Assembly: GCF_035083965.1 (NCBI RefSeq)
Contig: NC_089729.1
Location: 20,359,964 to 20,423,963 of the forward strand
Source of the DNA: Branchiostoma lanceolatum
Taxonomy: Eukaryota; Chordata; Leptocardii; Amphioxiformes; Branchiostomatidae
Reading direction: 5' to 3'
DNA length: 64,000 nucleotides
The position numbers and the translations under genes are program-made. Shown one piece after another: positions 52,985 to 64,000 of the stretch. Every line of letters begins with the position of its first letter. The first letter of the stretch is position 1. The notes beneath the pieces are model-generated. The model did not search any database and was not told the DNA's origin. It saw only the letters and a program-made list of their open reading frames with translations.

Positions 52985-53370
52985 CAACTAGACATGTAAT
53001 GGAAGTGTTGAAGATGAATTCCACTTTGTAATGAATTGTCCAACTTATAGCAAAGAGAGAGATATGCTTTTACAGACTATTATTACTAAAACAAACTTCA
53101 CCCTATCTGCCATCTGGTACACAGAGCGATATTTTCTATGTACTGTTGTCATGTCCGACTCCTATATCCATGTACATAGGTCAATTTCTCCATAAATCAT
53201 TCGAAAAGCGAGACAGAATTACCCATACATGATTATATATTGTAACAAATACACTGGTTTCGAAAATATTTTGTACTTAGAATTGTAGGATAGATTAGCC
53301 TTGTAGTATTGTTGATTTCATGCCATACATTGTACCATGTACGATTGTTGAGCAATAAAGTTCACTTCAC
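52985..53370 (+). mobile_element. LINE 3' fragment
   Basis: EDEFHFVMNCPTYSKERDML and LLQTIITKTNFTLS follow the same C-terminal zinc motif as the LINE at 33.7 kb. The end is TTGTACCATGTACGATTGTT, AATAAAGTTCACTTCACTTC. A GGACCGGTACTGGACCGGTA tract lies upstream at about 52.9 kb. Confidence 0.75.
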
Positions 53371-53562
53371 TTCACTATACTCCAGCACATAAAACACATT
53401 TGCAATGCTTGAGTCAAATTTTCATCTGTGTTTTCATAAAAATAATACCTAGCACAATTAAATTGTGTTGTTGCCAGTTAAAACATGCTTTTGTCCTTAT
53501 TGAAAATCTACCATTTCTGAACAAGTAGTTTAGGTACAGGTTCGGGTCCGGACCTGTACCTA

Positions 53563-55171
53563 CTCTCTAACTCACCTCTCAAATAAACGTACGTTTATTT
53601 TTTTCGCCTCAAAGTCCGCCCGGTACTTTCTTATTTTAGATGGTACGTTTATCATTTTTTGGAAAAATGGAGGCTTTGCTAACCAGGAATCCCTCAAAAA
53701 TCTTCAGTTAAGGTTTTTCTGCCCATATTTCCCCGGTATTTTTGCTCGTAATTCGCTATTTTTCGGCCTACCGGCGTTGATCTTCTCGCCGCTTTGCCTT
53801 TGACGGCCTTGTGAAATTATCCTGGTGGCACTCGTAACAAATCGGTCGATATCGCTATGACTCTACAAAGTAAACGGGAAAATAAGACGCCACACTGACA
53901 TTTCAAAATACAACTTTCATATCAATAAATATAACTTTGACAGTCTCTGTTTACATCGTAAACCAAAACACGTTGATCAAAAAACGTGTGAGGTAGAGAG
54001 CACGCCTGCACGGGGAATGATAATATTTCCTGACCACTATCCGTATAGTATCGGCAGCACGGCGGAAGAATAAATTGTTCGCAGAAGACATGTAACATGT
54101 TAAAACAACAATCATAACTTAACTTCCCTTGTGATATGTGTTTTGAGGCCACAAAATCGCTAAAACAGCAGAAATATGTCCGATATGATTTGGTAAACAA
54201 CAGCGCGAAATCGCGAAACATGGCCGCCACTATCTGCCACTATCAGGCATGGCGAAAGTAAAACTAGCAGCATATTGGGTAGCGCGGATACCGATCTTTA
54301 CAATGATACCGTAAACGCATGGAAATATTATATTTTGGGGCAGTGATAGACACAGAAGGCCATATCTATTTTTAGAGGGTTCCTTTTTGTTAAATAATGG
54401 TAAGATTTTCCCAATGTAGCGGTCAATCGCGGGTTTCTAGTGTCAACACGTAATGGTAACTTCTTAGTATGTGCGGTCTGTGACGTTGAGCTACTTTTAC
54501 AGTCGATCTCTTTCAATATTGTGGGCTTTACCGGCCTAACTTTGTTTTGGACGCTATGGAGCAAAAGTTTAAAGACATTTTTTTTGTGGAAGGACTGTGT
54601 TCATATTGTGTTGTTTTGTTGGGGGGGGGGGATGTCTTTAGAAAATAGGATCAGGTACATTTAAGTACTGTAGCTATCTGATGATTTTTTTATATGTCAC
54701 TGATTGTCAGTAAAATGATATTAACAATTTTCTTTGATCACTTGCTTCAAGTTCCAAGTAGAGAATGCATGTATCATGTACATTTTCACTTGTTGAATTT
54801 GAAAGCACTGGGGCACCGGGGAACCTATGCCCAATTTTTCATTATATTTTACGAAGAGGCGAGGAAGATCATCATGATTTGAACAACCTATGTACAGTAA
54901 TTTTGTTCAATATCTATATACATATACTTAATTGGTATGGTCCTGAGGCATAAATTGAATAGATCATATAAGTTATAACCTACCTGCTTACGTATCATCT
55001 TATTTCTCTCGGACAGATGTACATGTATGGACAGTTTACCTAGCCTCGACTGTCGATTTTTAAAATTTTCTGGGGGGTACTTTTATTTCAGAGGGTACTT
55101 ATATTAGATTTTGAGGATTTGTCTGGGGGGTACTTCTATTCTAGGGGGTACTTCTATTTGAGAGGTGAGAG
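53563..55171. mobile_element. Host DNA transposon, copy B (inverted relative to copy A)
   Basis: The ends CTCACCTCTCAAATAAACG and GTACTTCTATTTGAGAGGTGAG match copy A in reverse. Matching blocks include AACTGTTCGC-less 54.34-54.55 kb against 43.70-43.88 kb and 53.9 kb against 46.08 kb. It lacks all four nested insertions of copy A. Short minus ORFs only; no transposase. Confidence 0.82.
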
Positions 55172-55199
55172 TAAACCCATGTACCTGTACATATAACGA

Positions 55200-55826
55200 A
55201 GTTTTTCTGCGGCTTTGGCAATTTTGAAAGAAGGTTCCCGAATCTTGCGGCGACCATGTGCGGTAAGATTTTCGTCATTTCGTGAACATTCGCTGCTAAA
55301 CTTATTTTCTGACCTATTCATGATGTAAACATCCAGGAAGTTGGTGTTGTTTACAAGAAAATTGGATTTTCAAACGTCTGTAAGGCAGCGGATAATCCAC
55401 CCAAAACATCGATCCTTTGTAGCATTGTAGCGAAATGCCCCAATTTATTCGAGTATTGACTCCAGTTCACAGGTTTTACAGACCATGCATGTCGGTAATC
55501 ATCATCGGAAGGATGATCATGTCAACTTCTTAGCTATCCACCGAAATGCTGGAGAGGGGGTGCGTACGTTAGGAGGGTTTTTCCCCTGAATGCTTCAACT
55601 CACTGAATCAGGTCCACGGCGTCTTTAAATCGGGGGGGGGTGCATGTTAGGAGGGTTGCGTACGTAAATAGGAATTTTACAGTAGTACTAGGATATTCTG
55701 GCCATTAAAGTTACCAAGTCCGTTAAGAACTTATTTCAGGGGGTACTTCAACTTATATTAGATTTTAAAGATTTGTCCGGGGGTACTTCTATTCTAGGGG
55801 GTACTTCTATTTGAGAGGTGAGAGTA
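55200..55826. repeat. MITE fragment (CCGTAAAAT family, copy 3) and a host-transposon end
   Basis: 55490-55685 matches the 3' half of the 35.55-36.01 kb MITE (GGGTGCGTACGTTAGGAGGG, GCGTACGTAAATAGGAATTT). 55730-55826 is a copy of the right end of the 43.04 kb host element (GGGGGTACTTCTATTTGAGA). 55200-55480 has no recognised content. Confidence 0.75.
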
Positions 55827-56190
55827 TACTGACCCCATAGCCATCATCTTTTCAAACTGGACAGGTTTTTCTGCTGTCCGGATTGGACAGGTTTTTCTGC
55901 CCCCTCGGCCCGCCTCTGGGTGGATAACATGCAGACTTTTCACCATATTGTGTTCAATATGGAATGTTTTTTAATTTATGGGGAGATTCAGTAACTGATG
56001 CTCATTTGTAGATCCACTTCATGAATGGTTTAGGGAGGTTTCATCATAATGTCAGTCCCTTTTTGTCAGCAGATACCTAAATTCAGTTAGAATGACGACC
56101 ATATTTAGAACTGAAGATTGAAAAAAAAGCAAATTATTAGTTATCATTTAGCGAATCTTGCTTTAAAGATTGTTCATTTTGTCTCTACAG

Positions 56191-56210
56191 AAGTTGCACC
56201 AGATATAAGG
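56191..56210 (+). other. 3' splice site and short leader of the zinc-finger exon
   Basis: TTCATTTTGTCTCTACAG ends at 56190 and the exon starts at 56191, 20 nt before ATGGCATC. The frame is open through the acceptor, so translation from an upstream exon is not excluded. Confidence 0.55.
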
Positions 56211-58178
56211 ATGGCATCAGCAGGCAGAGTGCAGAGTTTGGATGACGTCAGGAGAAAGGCAAAGAAGACGACTTCTGTGCCATCTAACAGAGGAAAGAAA
56301 CTGTACAAGTGTGAGGAGTGCAGCAAGCAGTTCAGTAAGCAGGGTGCTCTGAAGATACACATGCGGAGTCACACAGGGGAGAGACCCTACAGATGTGTGG
56401 AATGCAGCAGGCAGTTCAGGCAGTCCAGTCACCTAAAGGCTCACATACGGACTCACACTGGGGAAAAACCATACAAGTGTGAAGAGTGCAGCAAGCAGTT
56501 CAGTAAGCAGGGTGCTCTGAAGATACACATGCAGAGTCACACAGGGGAGAGACCCTACAGATGTGAGGAGTGCAGGAGGCAGTTCAGTAAGCAGGGTGCT
56601 CTGAAGATACACATGCAGAGTCACACAGGGGAGAGACCCTACAGGTGTGAGGAGTGCAGGAGGCATTTCAGTACGCCGCAGGAGCTGAAGATACACGAGC
56701 GTACCCACACAGGGGAGAGACCCTACAGGTGTGTAGAATGCACCAAACAGTTCAAGCAGTCCAGTCACCTGAAGGCTCACATACGGACTCACACTGGGGA
56801 AAAACCATACAAGTGTGAGGAGTGCAGCAGGCAATTCAGTGAGCTGGGTTCTCTAACTAATCACATACGTATTCACACTGGTGAGAAACCCTACCAGTGT
56901 GAGGAGTGCAGCAAGCAATTCAGTAGGCTGAGTAATCTGAAGAAACACATGCGTATTCACACTGGTGAGAAACCCTACAAGTGTGAGGAGTGCAGCAGGC
57001 AGTTTAGCGGGCTGGGTAGTCTGAAGAAACACATGCGGATTCACACTGGTGAGAAACCCTACAAGTGTGAGGAGTGCAGCAGGCAATTCAGTGAGCTGGG
57101 TCATCTGATTAAACATGTACGTATTCACACTGGTGAGAAACCCTACAAGTGTGAGGAGTGCAGCAGGCAGTTCAGCGAGCTGAGTAGTCTGAAGAAACAC
57201 ATGCGGATTCACACTGGTGAGAAACCCTACAAGTGTGAGGAGTGCAGCAAGCAGTTCAGTAAGCAGGGTGCTCTGAAGATACACATGCGGTGTCACACAG
57301 GGGAGAGACCCTACAGATGTGTGGAATGCAGCAGGCAGTTCAGGCAGTCCAGTCACCTAAAGGCTCACATACGGACTCACACTGGGGAAAAACCATACAA
57401 GTGTGAAGAGTGCAGCAAGCAGTTCAGTAAGCAGGGTGCTCTGAAGATACACATGCAGAGTCAGACAGGGGAGAGACCCTACAGGTGTGAGGAGTGCAGG
57501 AGGCATTTCAGTACGCCGCAGGAGCTGAAGATACACGAGCGTACCCACACAGGGGAGAGACCCTACAGGTGTGTAGAATGCAGCAAACAGTTCAGGCAGT
57601 CCAGTCACCTGAAGGCTCACATACGGACTCACACTGGGGAAAAACCTTACAAGTGTGAGGAGTGCAGCAGGCAATTCAGTGAGCTGGGTTCTCTAACTAA
57701 TCACATACGTATTCACACTGGTGAGAAACCCTACCGGTGTGACGAGTGCAGCAAACAGTTCAGTAGGCTAGGTTATCTGAAGGAACACATGCGTATTCAC
57801 ACTGGTGAGAAACCCTACAAGTGTGAGGAGTGCAGCAGGCAGTTCAGCGAGATGGGTAGTCTGACGGAACACATGCGGATTCACACTGGTGAGAAACCCT
57901 ACAGGTGTGAGGAGTGCAGCAAACAGTTCAGTAGGCTGAGTAGTCTGACGGAACACATGCGGATTCACACTGGTGAGAAACCCTACAGGTGTGAGGAGTG
58001 CAGCAAACAGTTCAGTAGGCTGAGTAGTCTGACGAAACACATGCGGATTCACACTGGTGAGAAACCCTACAGGTGTGAGGAGTGCCGCAAACAGTTCAGT
58101 AGACTGAGTAATCTGAAGAGACACATGCGAATTCACACTGGAGAGAAACCCAACAAGTGTGAGGAGTGCAACAGGTAG
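56211..58178 (+). CDS. Poly-C2H2 zinc-finger protein, 22 tandem fingers, premature end
   Basis: 655 codons. A short basic N-terminus ([20 protein letters not shown]) has no KRAB, SCAN, BTB or SET domain. Then come 22 C2H2 fingers of the form YxCEECxxQF..L..H.R.H with canonical TGEKP/TGERP linkers, and a 23rd cut short at NKCEECNR by TAG at 58176-58178. Finger 14 has Gln in place of its last His (HMQSQ), so it is probably not a zinc site. Fingers 12-17 repeat the order of 1-3 and 5-7 almost exactly, a recent block duplication. DNA-binding transcriptional regulator by family; no target can be inferred. The start at 56211 is chosen because of the acceptor just before it. Confidence 0.88.
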   Translation: MASAGRVQSLDDVRRKAKKTTSVPSNRGKKLYKCEECSKQFSKQGALKIHMRSHTGERPYRCVECSRQFRQSSHLKAHIRTHTGEKPYKCEECSKQFSKQGALKIHMQSHTGERPYRCEECRRQFSKQGALKIHMQSHTGERPYRCEECRRHFSTPQELKIHERTHTGERPYRCVECTKQFKQSSHLKAHIRTHTGEKPYKCEECSRQFSELGSLTNHIRIHTGEKPYQCEECSKQFSRLSNLKKHMRIHTGEKPYKCEECSRQFSGLGSLKKHMRIHTGEKPYKCEECSRQFSELGHLIKHVRIHTGEKPYKCEECSRQFSELSSLKKHMRIHTGEKPYKCEECSKQFSKQGALKIHMRCHTGERPYRCVECSRQFRQSSHLKAHIRTHTGEKPYKCEECSKQFSKQGALKIHMQSQTGERPYRCEECRRHFSTPQELKIHERTHTGERPYRCVECSKQFRQSSHLKAHIRTHTGEKPYKCEECSRQFSELGSLTNHIRIHTGEKPYRCDECSKQFSRLGYLKEHMRIHTGEKPYKCEECSRQFSEMGSLTEHMRIHTGEKPYRCEECSKQFSRLSSLTEHMRIHTGEKPYRCEECSKQFSRLSSLTKHMRIHTGEKPYRCEECRKQFSRLSNLKRHMRIHTGEKPNKCEECNR

Positions 58179-58310
58179 TTCAGTGAGCTGGGTGATCTTA
58201 AGTCTCACGTGCGGACTCACACTGGAGAGAAACCGTACAGGCGTTAGGCGTGCATTAGGCAGTTTAGTGCTCAACCTACTCTAATAATACACATGCAAAG
58301 TCATAAGTAA
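58179..58310 (+). pseudogene. In-frame remnant of the last two fingers
   Basis: After the TAG the same frame reads [19 protein letters not shown], a second in-frame TAG at 58245-58247 where Glu is expected, with the first Cys changed to Arg, then RQFSAQPTLIIHMQSHK and a natural-looking stop at 58308-58310. The ancestral gene therefore ended here, two fingers further on. Confidence 0.75.
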
Positions 58311-58383
58311 AATTTGTTTTTGTTGATGTAGCATTTCATTAAGCCTATACATAAATCTAGTTTTGTTCGTTTTTTAAACTTAA

Positions 58384-58935
<552 letters not shown>

Positions 58936-59163
58936 TAATTGTTATCTTGAAATGTTATTAAAATGCTATTCTTGTTTTTAGTGTTCTGTTACATAGTTTG
59001 TTCGATTTTTGTTTTTAGTGTTCTGTTAAGTTTGATTTAGTGTTCTGTTAAGTTTGTTCAAGTGTTGCTTTTTTTTGTTCAATAAAGTTGTCTGAATTAC
59101 AATTGTTTGCAGATATCTTTTGAGGAAGCCAATATTGGAAGTACTAGTAAGACAACATGTTTT

Positions 59164-59592
59164 GACATAATAATGTGGTGTCGTGTGGCGTAATGGATAG
59201 AACATCCGACTGTCAAACAAGGGGACCCGAGTTTGAACCCGGCCTGCCCCAGACATGTCTAAACATACGCCCCGCCGTTGTGCCCTTGGGAAAGGCTCTT
59301 AACACGACTTTCCTTACTTCACTCAGGTATAAATGAGTACCTAGCTCATCTAGGGTTAGGGATGTCCCTAGGATAGGACGTTAAATGGAGGTCCCGTGTT
59401 TGGGGAAAGCCACGCCCCGCGCACGTAAAAGAACCCACCACACCTTTCGAAAAAGAGTAGTGGCATGCCCCGGTGTGCGATGGTCCAAACCTTACAGTCT
59501 GGTCTGGGTTGACATCTTGAAAAGGTGATAGTTCACCTGTTATGTCAATCCTTCCAGAAATGTGGTAAATCTGAATAAATAAATGAATAATA
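59164..59592 (+). mobile_element. Full-length tRNA-derived SINE
   Basis: Head GTGTGGCGTAATGGATAGAA (A box TGGCGTAATGG) and CGAGTTTGAACCCGG (B box, one mismatch); body with CCCTTGGGAAAGGCTCTTAA, CTTCACTCAGGTATAAATG, ACGTTAAATGGAGGTCCCG; A/T-rich tail AATAAATAAATGAATAAT. Confidence 0.82.
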
Positions 59593-59735
59593 CATGCACC
59601 AGACAGGCTACATAGAGAATACTTCTGGTTGCAGAAATGAGAAAAAAAGGAATCTTTAAGTTATCAGTTGTACAGATCTAGTTTGTAAGAGAGGCCTGCG
59701 GATCAACTTACCACATATCGTCTGCAATAACCTTG

Positions 59736-59837
59736 CACAGGTTGAAACGTTGCTTAAATGTTGTTGCTGTTTTTTTGTCCTTGCTGCAAAAAAACAACAA
59801 AAACAGCAACAACATTTAAGCAACGTTTCAACCTGTG
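59736..59837. mobile_element. Near-perfect hairpin MITE, 102 bp
   Basis: CACAGGTTGAAACGTTGCTT ... GTTGTTGCTGTTTTTTTGT pairs with AAACAACAAAAACAGCAACA ... AAGCAACGTTTCAACCTGTG with a loop of about 10 bases. Confidence 0.9.
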
Positions 59838-59869
59838 AAAGGTTTAAGTATCAATTTGAGAACACTCAT

Positions 59870-60045
59870 GTGTTCATAAGTCAAAAGCGTAGCCTAGCAA
59901 TCATCCCTAGTACTGCAATAATACATCGCCATGGAGGCTTCAATCTTATGGATCAAAAGCGTGGACTATCAATCCTAAGTGGTACTGCAATAATTTATCG
60001 TCATGGAAGCGTGCTTCTCATGGATCAAAACCCTAATATTCTTAA
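59870..60045. repeat. Three copies of the ATCAAAAGCG repeat
   Basis: GTCAAAAGCGTAGCCTAGCA, ATGGATCAAAAGCGTGGACT and ATGGATCAAAACCC, with TACTGCAATAAT words between. Confidence 0.65.
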
Positions 60046-60144
60046 CTGAAACCAGCCTTCTTCGAAGACTTTTGGAACGGCGTTTATTTATTTATTTATT
60101 GGGGGGATGAGCTGATACAGGGGGTTTACAGGGAAAAAGTAATG

Positions 60145-60296
60145 GCGACAGAGGGAGTTTTGCTGCCTAGAGAGTAATGCAGCGGAGGGAGTCACGCATC
60201 TCCAGCTTATACTCTGTTTTACTTGTTGTACTGTTGTAGAGGTGTAGCTCCCTCCGCGTCATGACTCCATAGGCCGCGAAACTCCCTCTGCCGTCG
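60145..60296. mobile_element. Imperfect hairpin repeat
   Basis: GCGACAGAGGGAGTTTTGCT ... GCAGCGGAGGGAGTCACGC is mirrored as CTCCCTCCGCGTCATGAC ... GCGAAACTCCCTCTGCCGTC. Confidence 0.6.
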
Positions 60297-60299
60297 TTA

Positions 60300-60640
60300 G
60301 AGCACATCTAAAAAATAATAATCAGCGCCACCTAGCAATCCTCCCTAGAGCTGCTATAATGTTCGGTCAGGCGTCAACCTGTGCAAAAGCGCTGTCTGTG
60401 CAGAAGCAAACCTTTAGAAATACAAGCAAACTATATCGACGCTAGAATAATTATCTATCATGTTAATCAGTGACTGAAGTGCAAATTTCCGTACGTCTCC
60501 CACGTGTCTGGCCACGCCGTCATTGATAGTACGGGGGTTTACTTGCCTCCATTTCTGACTTTTGTCATACGTGTGGTATCAAAGAGAAGCATTTAAAGCA
60601 TACTGGGCCATTGGAAAGACAAAACGATATAAACTTAAGC
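60300..60640. other. No gene recognised
   Basis: Only a partial copy of the ATCAGCGCCACCTAGCAATC word at 60320-60360. No ORF. Confidence 0.35.
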
Positions 60641-60790
60641 CTCACGAACATCGGTAGAATGTTCGCCTTGCACTCGGTAGATCGTTAGCTCAATCCTTTG
60701 TGAATTCATACCATGCCAAATACATTACAATGGTACATACTGCTTTCTCTGCTCAGCACTGCTCAGCTTTCTCTGCTTAGCATTTGGAAA
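60640..60790 (+). mobile_element. SINE head fragment
   Basis: CATCGGTAGAATGTTCGCCT and CTCGGTAGATCGTTAGCTC line up with the tRNA-like head of the SINE at 43.35-43.65 kb; GTACATACTGCTTTCTCTGC matches its body. Confidence 0.6.
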
Positions 60791-61284
60791 AGAGTACGGC
60801 ATGCGCAGTTAAACGCATACTACTACCAGTGGACAAGCTCCCTGCTGTAGAGACACCAACAAAATTGTGTGCCTCAAGGGATTCGAATCGGACATTTCTG
60901 TGTGTTGTGCCAGCACCAATGAGAGGTTTGTTTGTGTGTCTTGCAGGTCCTATCCAAGAATATCCTATCCAAGAATAGATATGTCTTAAGCGGATAGTGT
61001 TCAGCACCGTTGCCTAGCAGGTTTTTAGTTCATCAATGTTCTATACGTATGTGAACACTGTCGTTTGTGTTTGTCTTTTTTTTAATCAAACAACAAAAGA
61101 ATATACAGTACACAGAGGTGATGCACTCAAGCTGTGGATAATATCAAACATCACCTCTGAAAATGAAAATTACAGCTTACATAGATATATACAATAACAA
61201 TACGAAACAGCAATTGGGTGGTCCAATACAAACAAGCAATGTGCGTAACAAACAAACAAACAATCGATATATCAACACAGCCGT
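60790..61284. other. No gene; repeat fragments
   Basis: GCCAGCACCAATGAGAGGTT and TATCCAAGAATA repeat words, and ACAAACAAACAAAC at 61250. Nothing else. Confidence 0.35.
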
Positions 61285-62165
61285 ACTAAGTTTTATAGCG
61301 TTTGCTTGTCACAATATAGTCCTGGGTCAAGCCCAAAATTTCACAATAATTATTGTGATCAGACGAAACAAAGGATGAGCCCCTTAGTAACAAATGAATG
61401 AGGGCTTGATCAGAAAGACTGTCGAGATCAAGTATGGGGGTCAATAGGTTCCGTAGGTTGCCGTGAAGGTTTAGTCTTTGTTGACTGTATATAGGGCAGT
61501 ACAAAAGATAATGAACAAAACAACGCTTTCGCTTTGACGTCCACAGGTGTAGGCTGGACTTGTAGCTAAGTTACGGGTAAACAAACTTTCGTTTGATTGC
61601 AGATACCGATGCGAAGACGTGTGAGGGGGGGGGGGGGGTGCAAGTGTACTGGGGGCCATGACTAAAATGTGGGTAGAAGGAGGGACGTACTAATTTCACT
61701 AGATGTTTTTTAACAACGAAAGATTTAGTGATCGAACAGCTATATCAAGACCGTTCCAATGATGCGTTGCATAAGGAATAAAAGACTTTTGATATCGAGT
61801 TGTAGAGCAAAGGGCTATCCTCAGATTAAGTTTGTTGCGAAGATGATAAGAAGTAGAAACGGCAACTTCAGGAGGGATCAAATCCTTAAGATACTGGCGA
61901 GTATGGCCATGGACAATTTTGTAGAACATGATGAGAGAGTGAACGAGCGTGATGACGATCCGAAGGTTTTTCCCAACCTGATTCAGAAAGTAACGAAGAG
62001 TGCGAAGACCCTCTTACAGCCCCTGAGACTGCAAGCGCGCATTCGTATTGGACTCGTTCTAATCGCTGGGGATCACATAAAGTACATCAATGCCAAATAC
62101 TGTCAGCAAATTCAAGGAGAGGACGAATAAAGGATTTATGAATAACATCAAGTACTGTTCGTGCT
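61285..62165 (-). mobile_element. 5'-truncated LINE, C-terminal ORF fragment
   Basis: Minus strand from 62165: LEFADSIWH, CDPQRLERVQYECALAVSGA, VRGSSHSSLLSESGWEKPSD, a frameshift, FYKIVHGHTRQYLKDLIPPE, SYHLRNKLNLRI, SFIPYATHHWNGL, then YCPIYSQQRLNLHGNLRNLL and IHLLLRGSS. These are the usual C-terminal blocks of jockey/CR1-type LINEs. Frameshifts and a stop show it is dead. Confidence 0.8.
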
Positions 62166-63360
62166 AGTCTGAATTTCAATTTGTTAAGAGTGGACACTCG
62201 TGTATGAGTCTGTGTATTTGTATGACGTTTGGCACTAAGGGTAAGTCGCTTATTTTTGTGTTTGATTATTTCCGTTCAGAAGTGCAGAGTATTCTGCAAT
62301 AACATCTTAATGGTCGTGAATCAAAATAATGGCCACGCCCGGCAGTCCTTACTAAAATTCAATTTATTCGCTTCAAGAAAGTTAAATTCTCATGTACAAT
62401 GTTAGTATATTTTGTCACTGGTGCTGCTATTGTCGACACACGCGTATTTTGAATGTACGAATCTCACAATAAATACTTGCTATAAGTAAAAGGCTTCTCT
62501 TAGAGCACCTTCATGATCATGGATCAAAAGTGACATCTGGCAAATGCCATTAGAACTATTACGAAGAAAAGCGTCAGTTTAAAGGGTCAGAAAATCAAAA
62601 GCGATGTCATACATGTTGTAGTGTGGCTGGGCTAAAACCAGGTAAAATGGTGTACTTTTCTCTATATTGGGCCAATGCGTCAATATACACACTCGAGTCA
62701 CAGAACACATACAGGACACAGAGCCGACGCACTCTAGCAAGTTGCTAATATCAAATTCCAGCTGACAGAGGTAGGCTCCATACCCCGTGACAGCGTTTTG
62801 ATGGTAAAAGCTTGCAGTCGACCTGCCAAGGAGTGATAGGACACGCTTTTGATCCATTGATCGTGAAGGTGCAATACAACTTTTACTTTTGACAGAATTT
62901 TTTTACTTAAAAAAACTCCCACTAGGGAATGTAACTCCCAGTGGTCAGTGGCCCTAGTGGGAGTTACTTATCTGAAAAGCAAGCTACTAGAAAGAGTCGC
63001 AGTCCATAATTAAACCGCTGTGCACTGTTCATTGTACTTATAAAAAAAGGGATTGGGGAATTTTCCGACATACTGAACCTATTTATACTTAAAGTGAAAA
63101 AATGCCGCAAACTTTTTGTCCACTAGACTGCGAACGCTACTAATCCGTAATCGGAAAAGAAAATTAACCCAGATCCCATCAATGGCTAAATACAGACTAC
63201 TTTTACCCGGGGACCTACTTTTATAATAAAGGCCCATCACCCAGCACACAAAATCGAATGATCTTGATGCAGAATATGGCCTTGGTGCTGAACACTACCC
63301 CTGTCAGACACACAGACACGCCAGTAACAAGCAAGCCGGGCGCCAATACTTAAGGGATGG
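62166..63360. other. No gene; repeat fragments and a small palindrome
   Basis: ATGGATCAAAAGTGACATCT (62519) and GGACACGCTTTTGATCCATT (62840) belong to the ATCAAAAGCG family in opposite orientation and may delimit a 340-bp element. AACTCCCACTAGGG / CCCTAGTGGGAGTT (62917-62965) is a perfect 14-bp inverted repeat. Confidence 0.45.
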
Positions 63361-64000
63361 CGGGCTAAATCGGAGTGACCTCGTCCTACGAACATCGGAA
63401 AGCTCGACGTGCCGCTAAAGAGTCCGTGGTCGTAACGGAGCGCCTTCCAAACTTGAGCCCGGAGCGACCGGCTAGTCCAACTGCAGCCTGCCGAACTTGC
63501 CCGACCACCTCGGGACGCCTCCTCCTAGGAGCGAGGGACCCCCCATTTCAGCACCAAGGACGGGGCTCGACTTGGCGCGGACGGAGCTCGACTTGGCGCC
63601 CTTTCGCCGAGCCAGACTGGGAGGAGCGGACGGAAGCAGAGGGACGGGCCGACGGACGGACTGACGTGTGCGCCATGCCAGAGCCAGACGGCGCAGACAT
63701 CGGAGGGCGCGTGCCAAGACTTGGCGCTAAGACGGGAATCGGAAGTACCCCGACCAGCCCAACAACTTCAAGCCAAAGCAATACATCGGAGCGACGTGGC
63801 TAGCGGCACCAGGTCCTTCGGACATCGGAAAATCCGCCCGGCCGCTCAGGCACACAGCTGTGGCCGGTACATCGGAAGCTGCGCTCTCCGGCTCAAAGCC
63901 CGTAGCCGGAGCGACCGGCACGCCCCACCGCAGCCTGCGGGCTGGGCAGTCCGCAGGCACCGACAGCCCTTGAGACACGACAGACACAGGAGATATCGGA
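63361..64000. other. GC-rich terminal segment with repeated ACATCGGA motif
   Basis: GC content is much higher than in the rest of the window. ACATCGGA occurs five times (63391, about 63695, 63783, 63820 and 63870) and ATATCGGA at the edge. GAGCCCGGAGCGACCGGC with CTGCAGCCTGC at 63460 is echoed by GTAGCCGGAGCGACCGGCA with CGCAGCCTGCG at 63905, so a unit of about 440 bp may be duplicated. Open frames on both strands (142 and 81 codons) reflect base composition. Confidence 0.45.

Noticed and set aside
59164..59235. A tRNA gene
   Set aside because: A and B boxes are present but there is no foldable acceptor or anticodon arm; the 430-bp body and A/T-rich tail identify a SINE.
63375..63987. 142-codon plus ORF and overlapping minus ORFs at the right end
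   Set aside because: All frames are open in this GC-rich tract, so openness is not evidence.

Overview
This window is eukaryotic nuclear DNA, most likely from an invertebrate deuterostome. Amphioxus (Branchiostoma) is my best guess, but no diagnostic gene proves it. The reasons are short exons with GT-AG splice sites, a Tc1-like or MULE-like to Harbinger-like mix of small DNA transposons, many fold-back MITEs, tRNA-derived SINEs, truncated LINEs and a poly-C2H2 zinc-finger gene. No rRNA gene, tRNA gene, CRISPR array or bacterial operon was seen.

The dominant structure is a large, diverged inverted duplication. A left arm at about 1.25-8.3 kb matches, in reverse orientation, a right arm at about 37.8-51.1 kb. 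The right arm is longer because transposons inserted into it after the duplication. The same inverted relationship reappears further in: a lysine-rich protein gene at 17.5-18.0 kb (+) pairs with a relative at 31.8-32.5 kb (-), including the intron end just before the coding exon. Each copy probably starts from a conserved non-coding first exon in its arm (7.4-7.5 kb and 38.6-38.8 kb), so the two genes face each other. The two proteins have diverged far more than the flanking non-coding DNA. I do not recognise the family.

Other gene-like content: a partial exon at the left edge (1-76, -); a small two-exon candidate gene at 3.6-4.2 kb whose right-arm twin is decayed; a candidate three-exon small gene at 9.55-10.59 kb next to a 1.85 kb satellite of about 24 units of 76-77 bp; two possible secreted or terminal-exon ORFs near 18.6-20.6 kb (-); the last three exons of a single-pass membrane protein on the minus strand (27.6 to 22.6 kb), lying between the two lysine-rich genes; and a 22-finger C2H2 gene at 56.2-58.2 kb with finger remnants behind it.

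The remainder is mobile DNA. A nested transposon complex fills 43.0-50.7 kb, and several insertions can be dated relative to the duplication by empty sites in the paralogous arm or in a second copy of the host element. Other elements are a MULE-like element with internal tandem repeats (23.1-24.4 kb), a TIR element with a 6-bp target duplication (29.1-29.9 kb), a LINE split by a MITE (33.7-36.1 kb), more LINE fragments, tRNA-SINEs and many hairpin MITEs. The last 640 bp are unusually GC-rich. All exon and product calls rest on reading splice signals and frames by eye; none is supported by transcripts or database searches.
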